DNA of 64,000 nt from Streptomyces griseus subsp. griseus (GCF_000720255.1 NZ_JOJE01000013.1:1-64000), one strand, 5' to 3'. Shown: positions 34,447-43,863, numbered from the stretch's first letter. The notes: generated by a model from the letters alone, not told the origin. Numbers and translations are program-made.

Positions 34447-35349
34447 TCAACCCTTTACTCCGGTGAGCGTGACGCCTTCGACGAACGCCTTCTGTGCGAA
34501 GAAGAACACGAGGATCACGGGGGCCATGACCAGTACGGTCGCGGCCATGGTGAGGTTCCAGTCGGTGTGGTGCGCGCCCTTGAAGGACTCCAGGCCGTAA
34601 CTCAGTGTCCACGCGGCGGGGTTCTCCGAGGCGTAGATCTGCGGTCCGAAGTAGTCGTTCCAGGCGTAGAAGAACTGGAACAGGGCGACGGCGGCGATGC
34701 CCGGCTTGGCCATCGGGATCACGACCCGCAGCAGCGTGCGCAGGTCGCCGCAGCCGTCCACCCTGGCCGCGTCCACGTACTCGTTGGGGATGGTCGTCAG
34801 GAACTGGCGCAGCAGGAAGATGGAGAACGCGTCACCGAACGCCATCGGGATGATCATCGGCCACAGGGTGCCCGACAGGTCCAGCTGCTTCGCCCAGAAG
34901 AGGTACATCGGGATGACGACGACCTGCGGCGGCAGCATCATCATCGAGATCACCAGCATGAGCGTCAGGTTGCGGCCCCGGAAGCGGAACTTGGCGAGCG
35001 CGTACGCCACCGGGATGGACGAGACCACGCTGAGGACCGTGCCCAGGCCGGCGTAGATCAGGGTGTTCTTCCACCAGGTGAGGAAGCCCGGGGTGTCGAG
35101 CACGCTCTTGTAGTTGCCCCACTCCCAGGTGTGCGGGATCAGGTCCCGGCTCAGCGACTGCGAGTCGCTCATCAGCGAGGTGAGCAAGACGAACACGAAG
35201 GGCAGGGTGAAGAACAGGGCGGCGGCCACACCGAGGGAGTGGATCGCGATCCACTCGAGCAGGGCCCTGCGGCGGGCGGTGCGTTCGGCGGGCGAGGACG
35301 GGACCCGCACCTCCACCGGCCGGTCGAGTACTTGGGTCATGTCAGTCAC
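34447..35349 (-). CDS. csnG: Carbohydrate ABC transporter permease, MalG-type (CsnG)
   Basis: 300 residues with six membrane spans. The cytoplasmic EAA loop reads VDAARVDGCGDLRTLLRVVI. The C-terminus (FVEGVTLTGVKG) is typical of MalG-like permeases in CUT1 sugar importers. It overlaps the preceding permease gene by 8 bases. No ATPase gene is in the cluster; Streptomyces CUT1 importers usually share the MsiK ATPase encoded elsewhere. Confidence 0.9.
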   Translation of the reverse strand: MTDMTQVLDRPVEVRVPSSPAERTARRRALLEWIAIHSLGVAAALFFTLPFVFVLLTSLMSDSQSLSRDLIPHTWEWGNYKSVLDTPGFLTWWKNTLIYAGLGTVLSVVSSIPVAYALAKFRFRGRNLTLMLVISMMMLPPQVVVIPMYLFWAKQLDLSGTLWPMIIPMAFGDAFSIFLLRQFLTTIPNEYVDAARVDGCGDLRTLLRVVIPMAKPGIAAVALFQFFYAWNDYFGPQIYASENPAAWTLSYGLESFKGAHHTDWNLTMAATVLVMAPVILVFFFAQKAFVEGVTLTGVKG

Positions 35350-36283
35350 CTGCCTGGATGAGTCCGCCCCGGCGCCGCATCAACAGCGCGGTGAACGCCA
35401 TCGACAGGGTGAAGAGGACCAGGGCCACGACACACGCCGAGCCGTAGTCGAAGCGCTGGAAGCCGAGGTTGTAGACGAGCTGGGGGAGGGTGAGCGTGGA
35501 GTGCTCCGGGTAGCCGGGCTCGAAGATGGTGCCCGCGCCCTGGATCACGCCCGAGGCGACCTTTCCGGCGACCAGCGGCTGGGTGTAGGCCTGCATCGCC
35601 TGGATGACCCCGGTGACGACGGCGAACATGATGATCGGCGCGATGTTCGGCAGCGTGACGAACCGGAACCGCTGCCAGGCCGACGTGCCGTCCAGCTCCG
35701 CCGCCTCGTACTGCTCCTTGGGCACGTCGAGCAGCGCGGCCATGAAGATGACCATCAGGTCGCCGATGCCCCACAGGAACATCAGGGTCAGGCCGGGCTT
35801 GGACCAGTTCGGGTCGTTGAACCAGCCCGGCGCCGGGATGCCGACCTTCTCCAGCAGGGAGTTGACCGGGCCCGTACCGGGGTTGAGGAGGAAGGCGAAC
35901 GCCATCGTCGCGGCCACCGGAGGAGCCAGGTAGGGCAGGTAGAAGAGGGTGCGGAAGACGCCCGTACCGGTCTTGATCTTCGTGATGAGCAGTCCGATCC
36001 CGAGTCCGAACAGGACCCGCAGGCTCACCATGATCACGACCAGCCAGAGGGTGTTGCGCAGGGCGGGCCAGAAGAGGGGGTAGTGCTCGAAGACGTACGT
36101 CCAGTTCTTCGTCCCGCTCCACGTCGGCGGCTTGAAGCCGTCGTAGTGCATGAACGAGAAGTAGACCGTCGAGATCATCGGGTACGCGAAGAAGACCGCG
36201 AAGCCGATCAGCCAGGGCGAGAGAAAGGCGAGGGTCCGAAGCGCCGAACGTCGGCGCTTCGACGCCAGGGTGACGGTGCTCAT
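35342..36283 (-). CDS. csnF: Carbohydrate ABC transporter permease, MalF-type (CsnF)
   Basis: 313 residues from ATG at 36283. Six spans begin with LAFLSPWLIGFAVFFAYPMI, and the EAA loop reads YEAAELDGTSAWQRFRFVTL. CUT1 family. The start is 3 bases from the binding-protein stop, so translation is probably coupled. It pairs with the following permease to form the membrane channel. Confidence 0.9.
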   Translation of the reverse strand: MSTVTLASKRRRSALRTLAFLSPWLIGFAVFFAYPMISTVYFSFMHYDGFKPPTWSGTKNWTYVFEHYPLFWPALRNTLWLVVIMVSLRVLFGLGIGLLITKIKTGTGVFRTLFYLPYLAPPVAATMAFAFLLNPGTGPVNSLLEKVGIPAPGWFNDPNWSKPGLTLMFLWGIGDLMVIFMAALLDVPKEQYEAAELDGTSAWQRFRFVTLPNIAPIIMFAVVTGVIQAMQAYTQPLVAGKVASGVIQGAGTIFEPGYPEHSTLTLPQLVYNLGFQRFDYGSACVVALVLFTLSMAFTALLMRRRGGLIQAGD

Positions 36284-36285
36284 CG

Positions 36286-37623
36286 CTACTTCGCCTGCGC
36301 GATGTCCGTGTCGATCTGCTGCGCCGCCTTCTCCAGGCCGGCCTTGAGGTCCTTGACCTTGCCGCTCTCGTAGTCGAAGCCGAGCTGCTGGATCGTGGTG
36401 AGGTACGTGCCGCCGTTGATCGAGGCGGGCGCAGTCGTCGAGTTCGGGTTGGCGGCGATGTCCAGGAACGTCTTGAAGCGCGGGTCGAACTTCAGCTTCG
36501 GGGACTTCAGGGCCGCCAGCGTGGACGGCACGTTGTGGATGGCGTTGGAGAAGTTCACGACCGCGTCCGTGTCGGTGGTCATGTACTTCACCAGTTCCCA
36601 GGCCGCGTTCTGCTTCTTGCTGGTTGCGGCGACACCGGCGATGGTGCCGGTGATGTAACCCTTGCCGTAGGTGTCGGCCTGGTCGTCGGGGACGGGCAGC
36701 GGGGCGACACCGATCTCGAACTTCGGCTTGGTGTCCAGGGCCATGCCCAGCCGCCACTCGCCGTCGAGCTGCATGGCGACCTGGCCGGTGTGGAAGGGGT
36801 GCTTGGCACCCCACTCGTCGCCCAGCGTGGCGCGGTAGGTCTCCAGCTTCTTGTAGCCGCCGAGTTCGTCGACGAGCTTCTTCTGCAGGGTGAACGCCTG
36901 CGCGAAGGCCGGGTCCTTCGCCACGTTCGACTTGCCGCTGGAGTCGAAGTAGGTGGGGGAGAACTGCCCGAGGTAGTGCTCGGTCGTGGTCTCCCAGCCG
37001 TGGTAGTCCGGCATGAGGCCGAGCTGCTTGTAGGTGTTCCCCTGGGTGATCGTCAGCTTCTTGGCGTCGGCCTCGAACTCCGACCAGGTCTTCGGCGGGG
37101 CGGCGATCCCGGCCTTCTCGAACGCCGTCTTGTTGTAGTAGAGGCCGTACGCGTCACCGAGCAGCGGCACCGCGCAGCGGTCGCCGCCGTACTGGGTGTA
37201 CTCGTTCATCGCCTTGGGGAAGGTGGTCTCCGGGTCGATCTTGTCCTTCTTGAAGAACGGGTTGAGGTCGACCAGCGCCCCCGACGAGCAGAACCTGCCC
37301 ACGTTGGTGGTGGTGAAGGAGGAGATCACGTCGGGCGCCTTGTCGCCGCCCGCGCGAAGCGCCTGGTTGATCTTGTCGTCGGTCATGTTGTCGACGACGT
37401 TCACATGGATGTTGGGGTGGGCCTTCTCGAAGCCGGCGACGAGCGCCTTGACGGCCGCGACCTCGCCGGGCGCGCTCCACGCGTGCCAGAAGTTGAGGGT
37501 CGTCTCCTTGGAGGTGTCGTCGCTCGCGGCCGACTGGGACTGGCCGGTACAGGCGGTGGCGAGCAGGGTCAGCGAGGCCGTGGCGGCGAGCGCGAGCGCC
37601 ACCTTTCGTGACATTCCGGGCAT
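36286..37623 (-). CDS. csnE: Sugar-binding lipoprotein of the csn importer (CsnE)
   Basis: 445 residues. The signal peptide ends in the lipobox LLATAC (Cys25), so it is a membrane-tethered extracytoplasmic receptor. The mature protein is a family-1 solute-binding protein: LNFWHAWSAPGEVAAVKALV, PDVISSFTTTNVGRF, GDAYGLYYNKTAFEKAGI, KYMTTDTDAVVNF. By operon order it is CsnE, which captures chitosan-derived glucosamine oligomers. An ATG at 37614 is an alternative start. Confidence 0.9.
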   Translation of the reverse strand: MPGMSRKVALALAATASLTLLATACTGQSQSAASDDTSKETTLNFWHAWSAPGEVAAVKALVAGFEKAHPNIHVNVVDNMTDDKINQALRAGGDKAPDVISSFTTTNVGRFCSSGALVDLNPFFKKDKIDPETTFPKAMNEYTQYGGDRCAVPLLGDAYGLYYNKTAFEKAGIAAPPKTWSEFEADAKKLTITQGNTYKQLGLMPDYHGWETTTEHYLGQFSPTYFDSSGKSNVAKDPAFAQAFTLQKKLVDELGGYKKLETYRATLGDEWGAKHPFHTGQVAMQLDGEWRLGMALDTKPKFEIGVAPLPVPDDQADTYGKGYITGTIAGVAATSKKQNAAWELVKYMTTDTDAVVNFSNAIHNVPSTLAALKSPKLKFDPRFKTFLDIAANPNSTTAPASINGGTYLTTIQQLGFDYESGKVKDLKAGLEKAAQQIDTDIAQAK

Positions 37624-37706
37624 GGCAGGGTCTCCCAGGGTAGGGCAGGGCGGGGCGCGGGGGGTGATGAGAGTGTTGAGCGGAGGGAAGGGGACGGGTA
37701 CGGGCG

Positions 37707-38930
37707 TCAGCGCGAGGTGTCGAAGACCTCGTCGCGGGTGGCGGCCAGCGCGCTCTCCAGCGCGCCGCGCAGCACGGGGTGGTGGTGCACGTCGCCCACG
37801 ACGAGCCGGGGCCGGGCGGCCGCAAGCTCCTCCAGTTCGGCCTGGACGAGTGCGCGCAGCACCTCACCGCCCGAGGTCAGCGAGGCGCCGCTGAGGACGA
37901 TGAGCTCGGGGTCGAGGACCGAGACCAGCGAGGCGAGACCGGTGGCGAGCCGGGTGGCGTACGTCTGGAGCAGCAGGCGGTGCAGGACCGTGTCCTCGGC
38001 GGCGGCCCGCTCGACGAGAACGGCGGCCACCTCGGCGTACGGCCCCGACGGGATGCCGGTGATGCCGAGCTCCCGGGCCAGCTGGGGGATGGCCTGCGAT
38101 CCGGCCAGCTCCTGGTAGCCACCACTGTTGGCTTTGGTGACGTGGCGGACCAGGGGCGCCCCCGGAACCGGCAGGAACCCCACCTCGCCCGCGCCGCCGG
38201 TCCAGCCGCGGTGCAGCCGGCCGCCGAGGACGAGGGCTGCGCCGAGGCCCCCCTCGTTCCACAGCAGCACGAAGTCGTCGTGCCCCCGGGCCGCGCCGAG
38301 CCGCTGCTCGGCCACGGCGACGAGGTTGACGTCGTTCTCGTACTCGACCGGCATCGGCAGCGCTGCGGCGAGGTCGTCGAGCAGCGCGGGGGAGTGCCAG
38401 CCGGGCAGGTGCGAGGCGTAGCGCAGCCGGCCGGTGTTGGGGTCGAAGGCGCCGGGGGTGCCGATGACGAGCCGACGGACGTCGTCCCTGGCCAGGCCGG
38501 CCGCCTTCACGGCGCCGTCGAGGGCGTCGGTGACCTGCCGGACGACCGACTTCGCGGACTGTCTGCCGGGGGTGGGCAGTTCGTACTCGCCGACCGTGCG
38601 GCCGGTGATGTCGGCGACGGCGGCGAGCAGGCGTTCGGGGGCGACGTCGAGGCCGGCGGCGTGACCGGCGGCCGGATTCACCTCGTAGAGCTGGGCGCTG
38701 GGGCCGGGTCGGCCCTCGCTGGTGCCCGTGGCGAGTACGAGTCCCGCGGCCTCCAGGCGGGCCAGGAGCTGGGAGGCGGTCGGCTTGGACAGGCCGGTGA
38801 GCTTGCCGATCCGGGTGCGGGACAACTGGCCGTGGGTCAGCAGCAGATCGAGCGCGGCACGGTCGTTCATGGCGCGCAGGACGCGCGGGGTGCCCGGCGT
38901 ACCGGCGGTTCCTGCCATGGGGGTCGACAC
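37707..38930 (-). CDS. csnR: ROK-family transcriptional repressor CsnR
   Basis: About 407 residues from GTG at 38930, with GAAAGG 4 bases upstream; ATG at 38918 is an alternative. The N-terminal winged helix is LLLTHGQLSRTRIGKLTGLS followed by KPTASQLLARLEAAGLV. The ROK domain has GLDVAPERLLAAVAD, LVIGTPGAFD, ENDVNLVAVAEQ and the conserved GAGEVGFLP region. The zinc-binding cysteines of sugar-active ROK kinases are absent, as usual for regulators. It heads the csn operon and a perfect palindrome lies about 85 bases upstream of the start, so autorepression is likely. Confidence 0.9.
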   Translation of the reverse strand: MSTPMAGTAGTPGTPRVLRAMNDRAALDLLLTHGQLSRTRIGKLTGLSKPTASQLLARLEAAGLVLATGTSEGRPGPSAQLYEVNPAAGHAAGLDVAPERLLAAVADITGRTVGEYELPTPGRQSAKSVVRQVTDALDGAVKAAGLARDDVRRLVIGTPGAFDPNTGRLRYASHLPGWHSPALLDDLAAALPMPVEYENDVNLVAVAEQRLGAARGHDDFVLLWNEGGLGAALVLGGRLHRGWTGGAGEVGFLPVPGAPLVRHVTKANSGGYQELAGSQAIPQLARELGITGIPSGPYAEVAAVLVERAAAEDTVLHRLLLQTYATRLATGLASLVSVLDPELIVLSGASLTSGGEVLRALVQAELEELAAARPRLVVGDVHHHPVLRGALESALAATRDEVFDTSR

Positions 38931-39013
38931 CTGCCTTTCAACGGCACAGCTTCTCAGTGGCCTGGGAGGGAAGTCCATCCAGGTGACCTGGGACGGCTTC
39001 CTCGACATCACTG

Positions 39014-39030
39014 TTAGGAAAGTTTCCTAT
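39014..39030. promoter_or_regulatory. CsnR-type operator palindrome
   Basis: TAGGAAA at 39015-39021 and TTTCCTA at 39023-39029 form a perfect inverted repeat about a central G, 85 bases upstream of csnR. Its form agrees with what I recall of the CsnR operator (AGGAAA/TTTCCT). It should keep the csn operon off until chitosan oligomers appear. Confidence 0.75.
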
Positions 39031-39112
39031 CTGATGAGGAGGAAGGTAAGCCTGTCGCGGAGCGGGCGTCAAGGGACTTTGGCCGGATTCATGGCAAGGA
39101 GCGGGTGTGAAC

Positions 39113-39150
39113 GGCAAAAAGGCGGCGCCCGGAACACTCCGGGCGCCGCC
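39113..39150 (-). terminator. Rho-independent terminator after the MscS gene
   Basis: A perfect 13-bp stem, GGCGGCGCCCGGA with TCCGGGCGCCGCC, has an ACAC loop at 39121-39150. On the minus strand it is followed by TTTTT. It lies 20 bases beyond the mechanosensitive-channel stop. Confidence 0.9.
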
Positions 39151-39169
39151 TCTGGTGTGAAGGTGCTGC

Positions 39170-40276
39170 CTACTTCGCCGCCGGCCTCGGCTGGGCGAGC
39201 GGGGAGGCCGCCGCCGACTGGGGCGAGTCCGCGTTGGCGTACACCGAGGGGGCCGCGACCGCCGCCGTCGGGTCGGGGGCCGCGCCCTCCTCCGGGACGG
39301 CGGTGGCACCGCCCACGATGCGGATGTCGGCCGCGTCGAAGGCCCGCTTGATGCGCCAGCGCAACTCGCGGGAGACGGTGAGGGACTTGCCCGGCATCGT
39401 CTTGGCCGAGACATGGACGACCATCGAGTCGAGGAGCACGCTGTCCAGGCCCAGGACCTCGACCGGGCCCCACAGCAGCTCGTTCCAGGGCTCTTCCTTG
39501 CTCATCTTCTCGGCGACCCCGTCGAGGATGGCCTTGACCCGGTCCAGGTCCTCGGACGCCTTCACGGTCACGTCGACACCGGCCGTCGCCCAGCCCTGGG
39601 ACAGGTTCCCGATGCGCTTGACCTCGCCGTTGCGGACGTACCAGATCTCACCGTTGTCGCCGCGCAGCTTCGTCACCCGCAGCCCGACCTCGATGACCTC
39701 TCCGGAGGCCACACCCGCGTCGATCGTGTCGCCGACCCCGTACTGGTCCTCCAGGATCATGAACACGCCGGACAGGAAGTCCGTCACCAGGTTGCGGGCG
39801 CCGAAGCCGATCGCCACACCGGCGACACCCGCGGACGCCAGCAGCGGGGCGAGGTTGATCTGGAACGTGGCCAGCACCATCAGCGCCGCCGTGCCCATGA
39901 TCAGGAAGGACGCCACCGAGCGCAGCACCGAGCCGATCGCCTGCGATCGCTGCCGGCGCCGCTCGGCGTTCACCAGCAGACCGCCCAGCGCCGTGCCGTC
40001 CACCGACTGTGCCGTGCGGCTCATCCGGTCGATCAGCTTGGTGATGGCCCGCCGCACGACCACTCTGAGCACCGTCGCTATGACGAGGATCAGCAGGACC
40101 CGGAGCCCGATCGCGAGCCACGTCGACCAGTTCTGCTCGACCCAGCCGGCGGCGTTCGTCGCGCTCTCCTGGGCGTCCTGAAGGGTGGGGACCGACGGCG
40201 CCGTCGTCTCCGAGGGAGACGGTGAGGGCGACGAACCGACGGCCAGTAGGACGGCGTCCGCAGGGGACATGGACAA
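39170..40276 (-). CDS. Small-conductance mechanosensitive channel, MscS family
   Basis: About 368 residues from TTG at 40276, which has GGAGG 8 bases upstream; ATG at 40270 is the alternative. A short extracytoplasmic Pro/Ser/Thr stretch precedes three spans. The pore helix is LLASAGVAGVAIGFGARNLV, the MscS TM3 signature. The beta domain DFLSGVFMILEDQYGVGDTI and the alpha/beta C-terminal domain follow, and the tail is Ala/Pro-rich. It should open under membrane tension to release solutes on hypo-osmotic shock. Confidence 0.9.
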   Translation of the reverse strand: MSMSPADAVLLAVGSSPSPSPSETTAPSVPTLQDAQESATNAAGWVEQNWSTWLAIGLRVLLILVIATVLRVVVRRAITKLIDRMSRTAQSVDGTALGGLLVNAERRRQRSQAIGSVLRSVASFLIMGTAALMVLATFQINLAPLLASAGVAGVAIGFGARNLVTDFLSGVFMILEDQYGVGDTIDAGVASGEVIEVGLRVTKLRGDNGEIWYVRNGEVKRIGNLSQGWATAGVDVTVKASEDLDRVKAILDGVAEKMSKEEPWNELLWGPVEVLGLDSVLLDSMVVHVSAKTMPGKSLTVSRELRWRIKRAFDAADIRIVGGATAVPEEGAAPDPTAAVAAPSVYANADSPQSAAASPLAQPRPAAK

Positions 40277-40592
40277 GGCAGGTACCTCCAGGTGCAACGG
40301 TCCACCCGTTCCGGTACGGCGGTCAGGTCGTCCAGATCACGGAACGGTCACCGGACGGGCAGAACCACCACACTAACGGGGCATTGTGTGAGGGACGGAC
40401 CGATGTGTGAAGGAGAGACTGGGCTCACCTGGGCTTGAACCGGTCATGATCCGGGGGATGTATCAGGGTGTGGTCGAAAACACTCCCAGCCCGTTACCGG
40501 CACATGGTGGCGCTTCCACCAGGCATGAGGAGAGACTGACTGCACATCGTCCCGGCGCGAGCCACGCGCCGCCGACGCCCAAGGAGGCATCC
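40277..40592. other. Divergent promoter region between MscS and HNH genes
   Basis: No credible gene. Promoters for the two divergent genes must lie here. I saw no strong palindrome. The last 10 bases before the HNH start carry a consensus AAGGAGG ribosome site. Confidence 0.5.
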
Positions 40593-41129
40593 GTGCCGCA
40601 TGTCCTGGTCCTCAACGCGTCGTACGAGCCGCTCGGCGTCGTACCGCTCCGCCGCGCGCTCGTCCTCGTCCTGGAGAACAAGGCAGTCTCCCTGGAGGAA
40701 TCCGGCGCCTTCATGCACAGCGCGACCGTCACAGTCCCCGCACCCAGCGTGGTTCGGCTCAAGCGATTCGTGCGGGTTCCCTATCGGGGGCCCGTTCCTC
40801 TCACCCGCAGGGCGCTCTTCGCCCGCGACGGGGGCCGGTGCATGTACTGCGGTGGCGTCGCAACCAGCGTCGACCACGTCATCCCGCGCAGCCGCGGGGG
40901 CAAGCACGTCTGGGACAACGTGGTGGCGTCCTGCCGCCGCTGCAACCACGTGAAGGCCGACCGGCATCTCGTCGAGATCGGCTGGCGGCTGCGCCACAAA
41001 CCGGCCCCGCCGACCGGACTGGCCTGGCGCATCATCGGCACGGGCCATCGCGACCCGCGCTGGATGCCGTACCTGCAACCGTACGGCGCAGACGACGCCC
41101 TGGCCCGGATCGACGGCATCTCAGCCTGA
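40593..41129 (+). CDS. HNH endonuclease
   Basis: 178 residues from GTG, with AAGGAGG 5 bases upstream. The N-terminal part (VLVLNASYEPLGVVPLRRAL) is the partner domain typical of this HNH subfamily. The HNH core is RCMYCGGVATSVDHVIPRSR followed by DNVVASCRRCNHVKADR, with CxxC pairs for zinc and the catalytic His in DHV. These small actinobacterial proteins are stand-alone and chromosomal. Their biological role is unsettled; DNA repair or restriction are both possible. Confidence 0.9.
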   Translation: MPHVLVLNASYEPLGVVPLRRALVLVLENKAVSLEESGAFMHSATVTVPAPSVVRLKRFVRVPYRGPVPLTRRALFARDGGRCMYCGGVATSVDHVIPRSRGGKHVWDNVVASCRRCNHVKADRHLVEIGWRLRHKPAPPTGLAWRIIGTGHRDPRWMPYLQPYGADDALARIDGISA

Positions 41130-41148
41130 CGGTCCGGGCCTTCGTGTT

Positions 41149-41185
41149 GCCCGCCCCGAGGGTCCCCCGTGCCCCCGGGGCGGGC
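41149..41185. terminator. Bidirectional hairpin terminator
   Basis: GCCCGCCCCG at 41149-41158 pairs with CGGGGCGGGC at 41176-41185, between the convergent HNH and permease genes. There is no T tract, as is common in Streptomyces. Confidence 0.6.
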
Positions 41186-41228
41186 CGTCATGGGGCGCCC
41201 GCACCGCATGGGGTGCCCGCGCCGCCGC

Positions 41229-42641
41229 TCACACGTACCGCAGCTCCGCCGGGCGCACCGAGCGGCGCAGCAGTGGCAGTGAGGTGGCCGCCGCCAGCAG
41301 GCAGCACGCGTACACGCCCACCGGGACCAGCAGCGCGACGTACGGCAGGCCGGCCTCGCCGTGCTTCGGCAGCGAGGCGTACCAGACGCCGATCGCCATG
41401 CCCCCGACGCCCGCCACGGCCACCGCGGGCGCCAGCGGCAGCGCGGTCTCCAGGAGCAGCGCCCGGCCGAGCACCGCCCGCGGCACCCCGGCGGCGGCCT
41501 GCGCGGCGAGCCCCCGGCGACGGCCGGCCAGGGACTCGGCGGTGCCGACCGCCAGCCCGGACATCGTGATCGCGAGGGCGACCGCGATCGCCGCCGCCGT
41601 GAGGTTCAGTCCCGTCGTGTAGAAGGACATGCCCATCCCGGGCGTGTGGCGCTCCCGCATGCCGTTCAGCTCGGTCAGCAGCGTCCGCCGGATCCCCACG
41701 AAGCCCGTGCCGACCACCGTCACCAGCAGCACCGCCGCGTGCGTGCGGGCCGTCGCCCACGGGTCGGCACGCAGCCGCTCCGCCGCGATCAGCGTCGCCG
41801 CCGACCGGGCCCGGGCCGCCAGCAGCCGCCCGGTGACCCCGGCCGTGGCACCCGCCAGCCACACCGTGCCCGCGCCGACCGCGAGGACCAGGCCGAACAT
41901 CAGCAGCTGAACCTGGCCGTAGCCGCGGCCCGGCCCGGTGGCGGACGTACCGGCGACGGCGAGCACCGCCGTCAGCACCACCAGCAGCACCGCGCCGAGG
42001 AACAACAGCCCCACGCCCCGCCCCGACCCCGGCCGCACCCGGCGCACCCAGCCGAGCGGCGACGTCACCACCCGGCGCAGCGCCAGCGCGCCCGCCGCCG
42101 CTCCCAGCACCGGCACGCCCAGCGCGATCAGGGCGAACCAGAACCAGACGAGGGTCACCGGATGGTCCCACCGGCTCAGCAGCACCGCGAGCGCGGTGAC
42201 CGTGGCGACCGTCGAGCCCAGCAGACAGGCCAGCCCCGTCTCCAGCCCCGCGATCCGCCGCACCTGCGCCGGGGTGGCGCCCGCCAGCCGCAGGCCGGCC
42301 AGCCGCCGGTCACGGTGCACGGCACCGATCCGGGCGCACTGCCCGAGGAAGCCCAGCACCGGCACCAGCAGGAGCAGCAGACTCACGATCACCCCGGACC
42401 GCTCGCCCGGCGCGTTCAGCAGACCGTTGCCGACGGGCACGCGGTAGTACCCCCGCAGGGAGGCCAGCACGGCGGCGGCGAGCGCGAACCCCGTCGCGAG
42501 CGCGGCCCCGGCCGCGGTCAGACCGACCCGCCACCACTCACGCCGGTCCGATCCCCGGGTCAGCTGCCAGGCGAGCCGGAGGTCGGTCATGATCCCGGGG
42601 CGTGCCCCGGTGTGCGCCCCTGCGCGTGCCTCGCCGTTCAT
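41229..42641 (-). CDS. FtsX-family ABC transporter permease
   Basis: 470 residues. ATG at 42641 overlaps the ATPase stop; ATG at 42590 (MTDLRLAWQL) is an alternative. About eight to ten spans occur in two FtsX-like halves, including LLLLLVPVLGFLGQCARIGA and a RLAGLRLAGATPAQVRRI coupling segment typical of this family. Together with the ATPase it forms a MacB/LolCD-like exporter, perhaps for antimicrobial peptides or lipids. A padR gene upstream suggests induction by a small molecule. Confidence 0.87.
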   Translation of the reverse strand: MNGEARAGAHTGARPGIMTDLRLAWQLTRGSDRREWWRVGLTAAGAALATGFALAAAVLASLRGYYRVPVGNGLLNAPGERSGVIVSLLLLLVPVLGFLGQCARIGAVHRDRRLAGLRLAGATPAQVRRIAGLETGLACLLGSTVATVTALAVLLSRWDHPVTLVWFWFALIALGVPVLGAAAGALALRRVVTSPLGWVRRVRPGSGRGVGLLFLGAVLLVVLTAVLAVAGTSATGPGRGYGQVQLLMFGLVLAVGAGTVWLAGATAGVTGRLLAARARSAATLIAAERLRADPWATARTHAAVLLVTVVGTGFVGIRRTLLTELNGMRERHTPGMGMSFYTTGLNLTAAAIAVALAITMSGLAVGTAESLAGRRRGLAAQAAAGVPRAVLGRALLLETALPLAPAVAVAGVGGMAIGVWYASLPKHGEAGLPYVALLVPVGVYACCLLAAATSLPLLRRSVRPAELRYV

Positions 42642-43333
42642 GCCGCCACCTCCGCCGCCACCGCGCCGTCGATCAGCCTGACCTCGCGGTCGGCGTATGC
42701 CGCCACCTGGGCGTCGTGCGTGATCAGCAGCACCGACGTCCCGGACTCCCGGACCGCGTGCACCAGCGCCGTCATCACCTGCTCGGTCGCCAGCGAGTCC
42801 AGCGCCCCCGTCGGCTCGTCCGCGAAGACGACCTTCGGGCCGGTGACCAGGGCCCGGGCCAGGGCGACCCGCTGCGCCTGGCCGCCGCTCAGCTCACCCG
42901 GCCGCAGCTCCTCCTGCCCGCGCACCCCGAACCGCTCCAGCCACTCGCCGGCCCGAGCGTGCGCCTGCGTGCGGGCGGTGCCCGCCAGCATCAACGGCAG
43001 CGCCACGTTGTCCTGGGCGGTCAGCTCCGGAATGAGCTGCCCGAACTGGAAGACCACACCGAAGTCGGTGCGGCGCAGCACGCTCAGCCGCTTCTCGGGC
43101 AGCTGGTCGAGCCGCTGACCGGCGTACACCACCGAGCCCTGGTCCGGCCGGACGATGCCCGCCAGGCAGTGCAGCAGGGTGGACTTGCCGCTGCCGCTGG
43201 TCCCGGTGACGGCGAGGATCTCTCCGGTGTGCAGTTCGAGCGAGGCGCCGCGCAGCGCCTGCGTCCTGCCGTGTTTCCGGGCGAGGTCACGGCCCGCGAG
43301 GAGAGGTACAGGCGTACCCCCGTTGTTGCTCAT
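42638..43333 (-). CDS. ABC transporter ATP-binding protein, LolD/MacB type
   Basis: 231 residues. Walker A GTSGSGKSTLLHCLAG, Q-loop VFQFGQLIPELTA, signature LSGGQAQRVALARAL, Walker B VVFADEPTGALD and H-loop LITHDAQVAAYA. The ATG overlaps the padR stop and its own stop overlaps the permease start, so the three genes are one translationally coupled operon. It powers the adjacent FtsX-type permease. Confidence 0.93.
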   Translation of the reverse strand: MSNNGGTPVPLLAGRDLARKHGRTQALRGASLELHTGEILAVTGTSGSGKSTLLHCLAGIVRPDQGSVVYAGQRLDQLPEKRLSVLRRTDFGVVFQFGQLIPELTAQDNVALPLMLAGTARTQAHARAGEWLERFGVRGQEELRPGELSGGQAQRVALARALVTGPKVVFADEPTGALDSLATEQVMTALVHAVRESGTSVLLITHDAQVAAYADREVRLIDGAVAAEVAA

Positions 43334-43863
43334 GCTGCGTCGACCTCCGCGGTCAGGGTGGTCAGCCGGGCCGCCGTGGTGGTCATCCAACGGAGGTCGG
43401 CGTCGAGGTGGTTGAGGGCGTAGTCCGCCGAGAGCACGGTCGCGAGGTCCGCGTCCTTGGCGGTCTTCACCGCGGTGAGCTCGCGCATCCGCTCCATGTG
43501 GGCGGTGCGCTGGGCCCGTAGATAGGCGTCCGGATCGCCGTTCGACAGGATCGAGACGACGACCTTGGCGAAGATCTCGTTGGTGACGAACGGCGCGGGC
43601 GGGGCGATCTCCCCGGCCCACCGGCTCAGCTCGCTCGAACCGTCGTCCGTCGAGCGGTACACGGTCCGCTCCGGGCCGCCGTCCGAGTCGGTGCCCTCGA
43701 CCTCCGCCAGTCCGTCGCGGACCAGGCGCTGAAGGGTCGTGTACACCTGCCCGTAGGCCAGCGGGCGGGCCTGGGGGAAGCGTTCGTCGTGGCGTCGCTT
43801 CAGGTCGTAGCCATGGCTCGGCCCCGTCGCGAGCAGGCCCAGCAGGATGTGACGGGTGCTCAT
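43330..43863 (-). CDS. PadR-family transcriptional regulator
   Basis: 177 residues starting MSTRHILLGLLATGPSHGYD, the standard PadR winged helix, with YTTLQRLVRDGLAEVEGTDS as recognition helix and wing. The C-terminal helical part is of the longer dimerisation type. It is first in an operon with an ABC exporter. A near-perfect palindrome lies immediately upstream and overlaps a putative promoter, so self-repression is likely. The -10-like CATAAT is 7 bases from the ATG, so the transcript may be leaderless. Confidence 0.9.
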   Translation of the reverse strand: MSTRHILLGLLATGPSHGYDLKRRHDERFPQARPLAYGQVYTTLQRLVRDGLAEVEGTDSDGGPERTVYRSTDDGSSELSRWAGEIAPPAPFVTNEIFAKVVVSILSNGDPDAYLRAQRTAHMERMRELTAVKTAKDADLATVLSADYALNHLDADLRWMTTTAARLTTLTAEVDAA

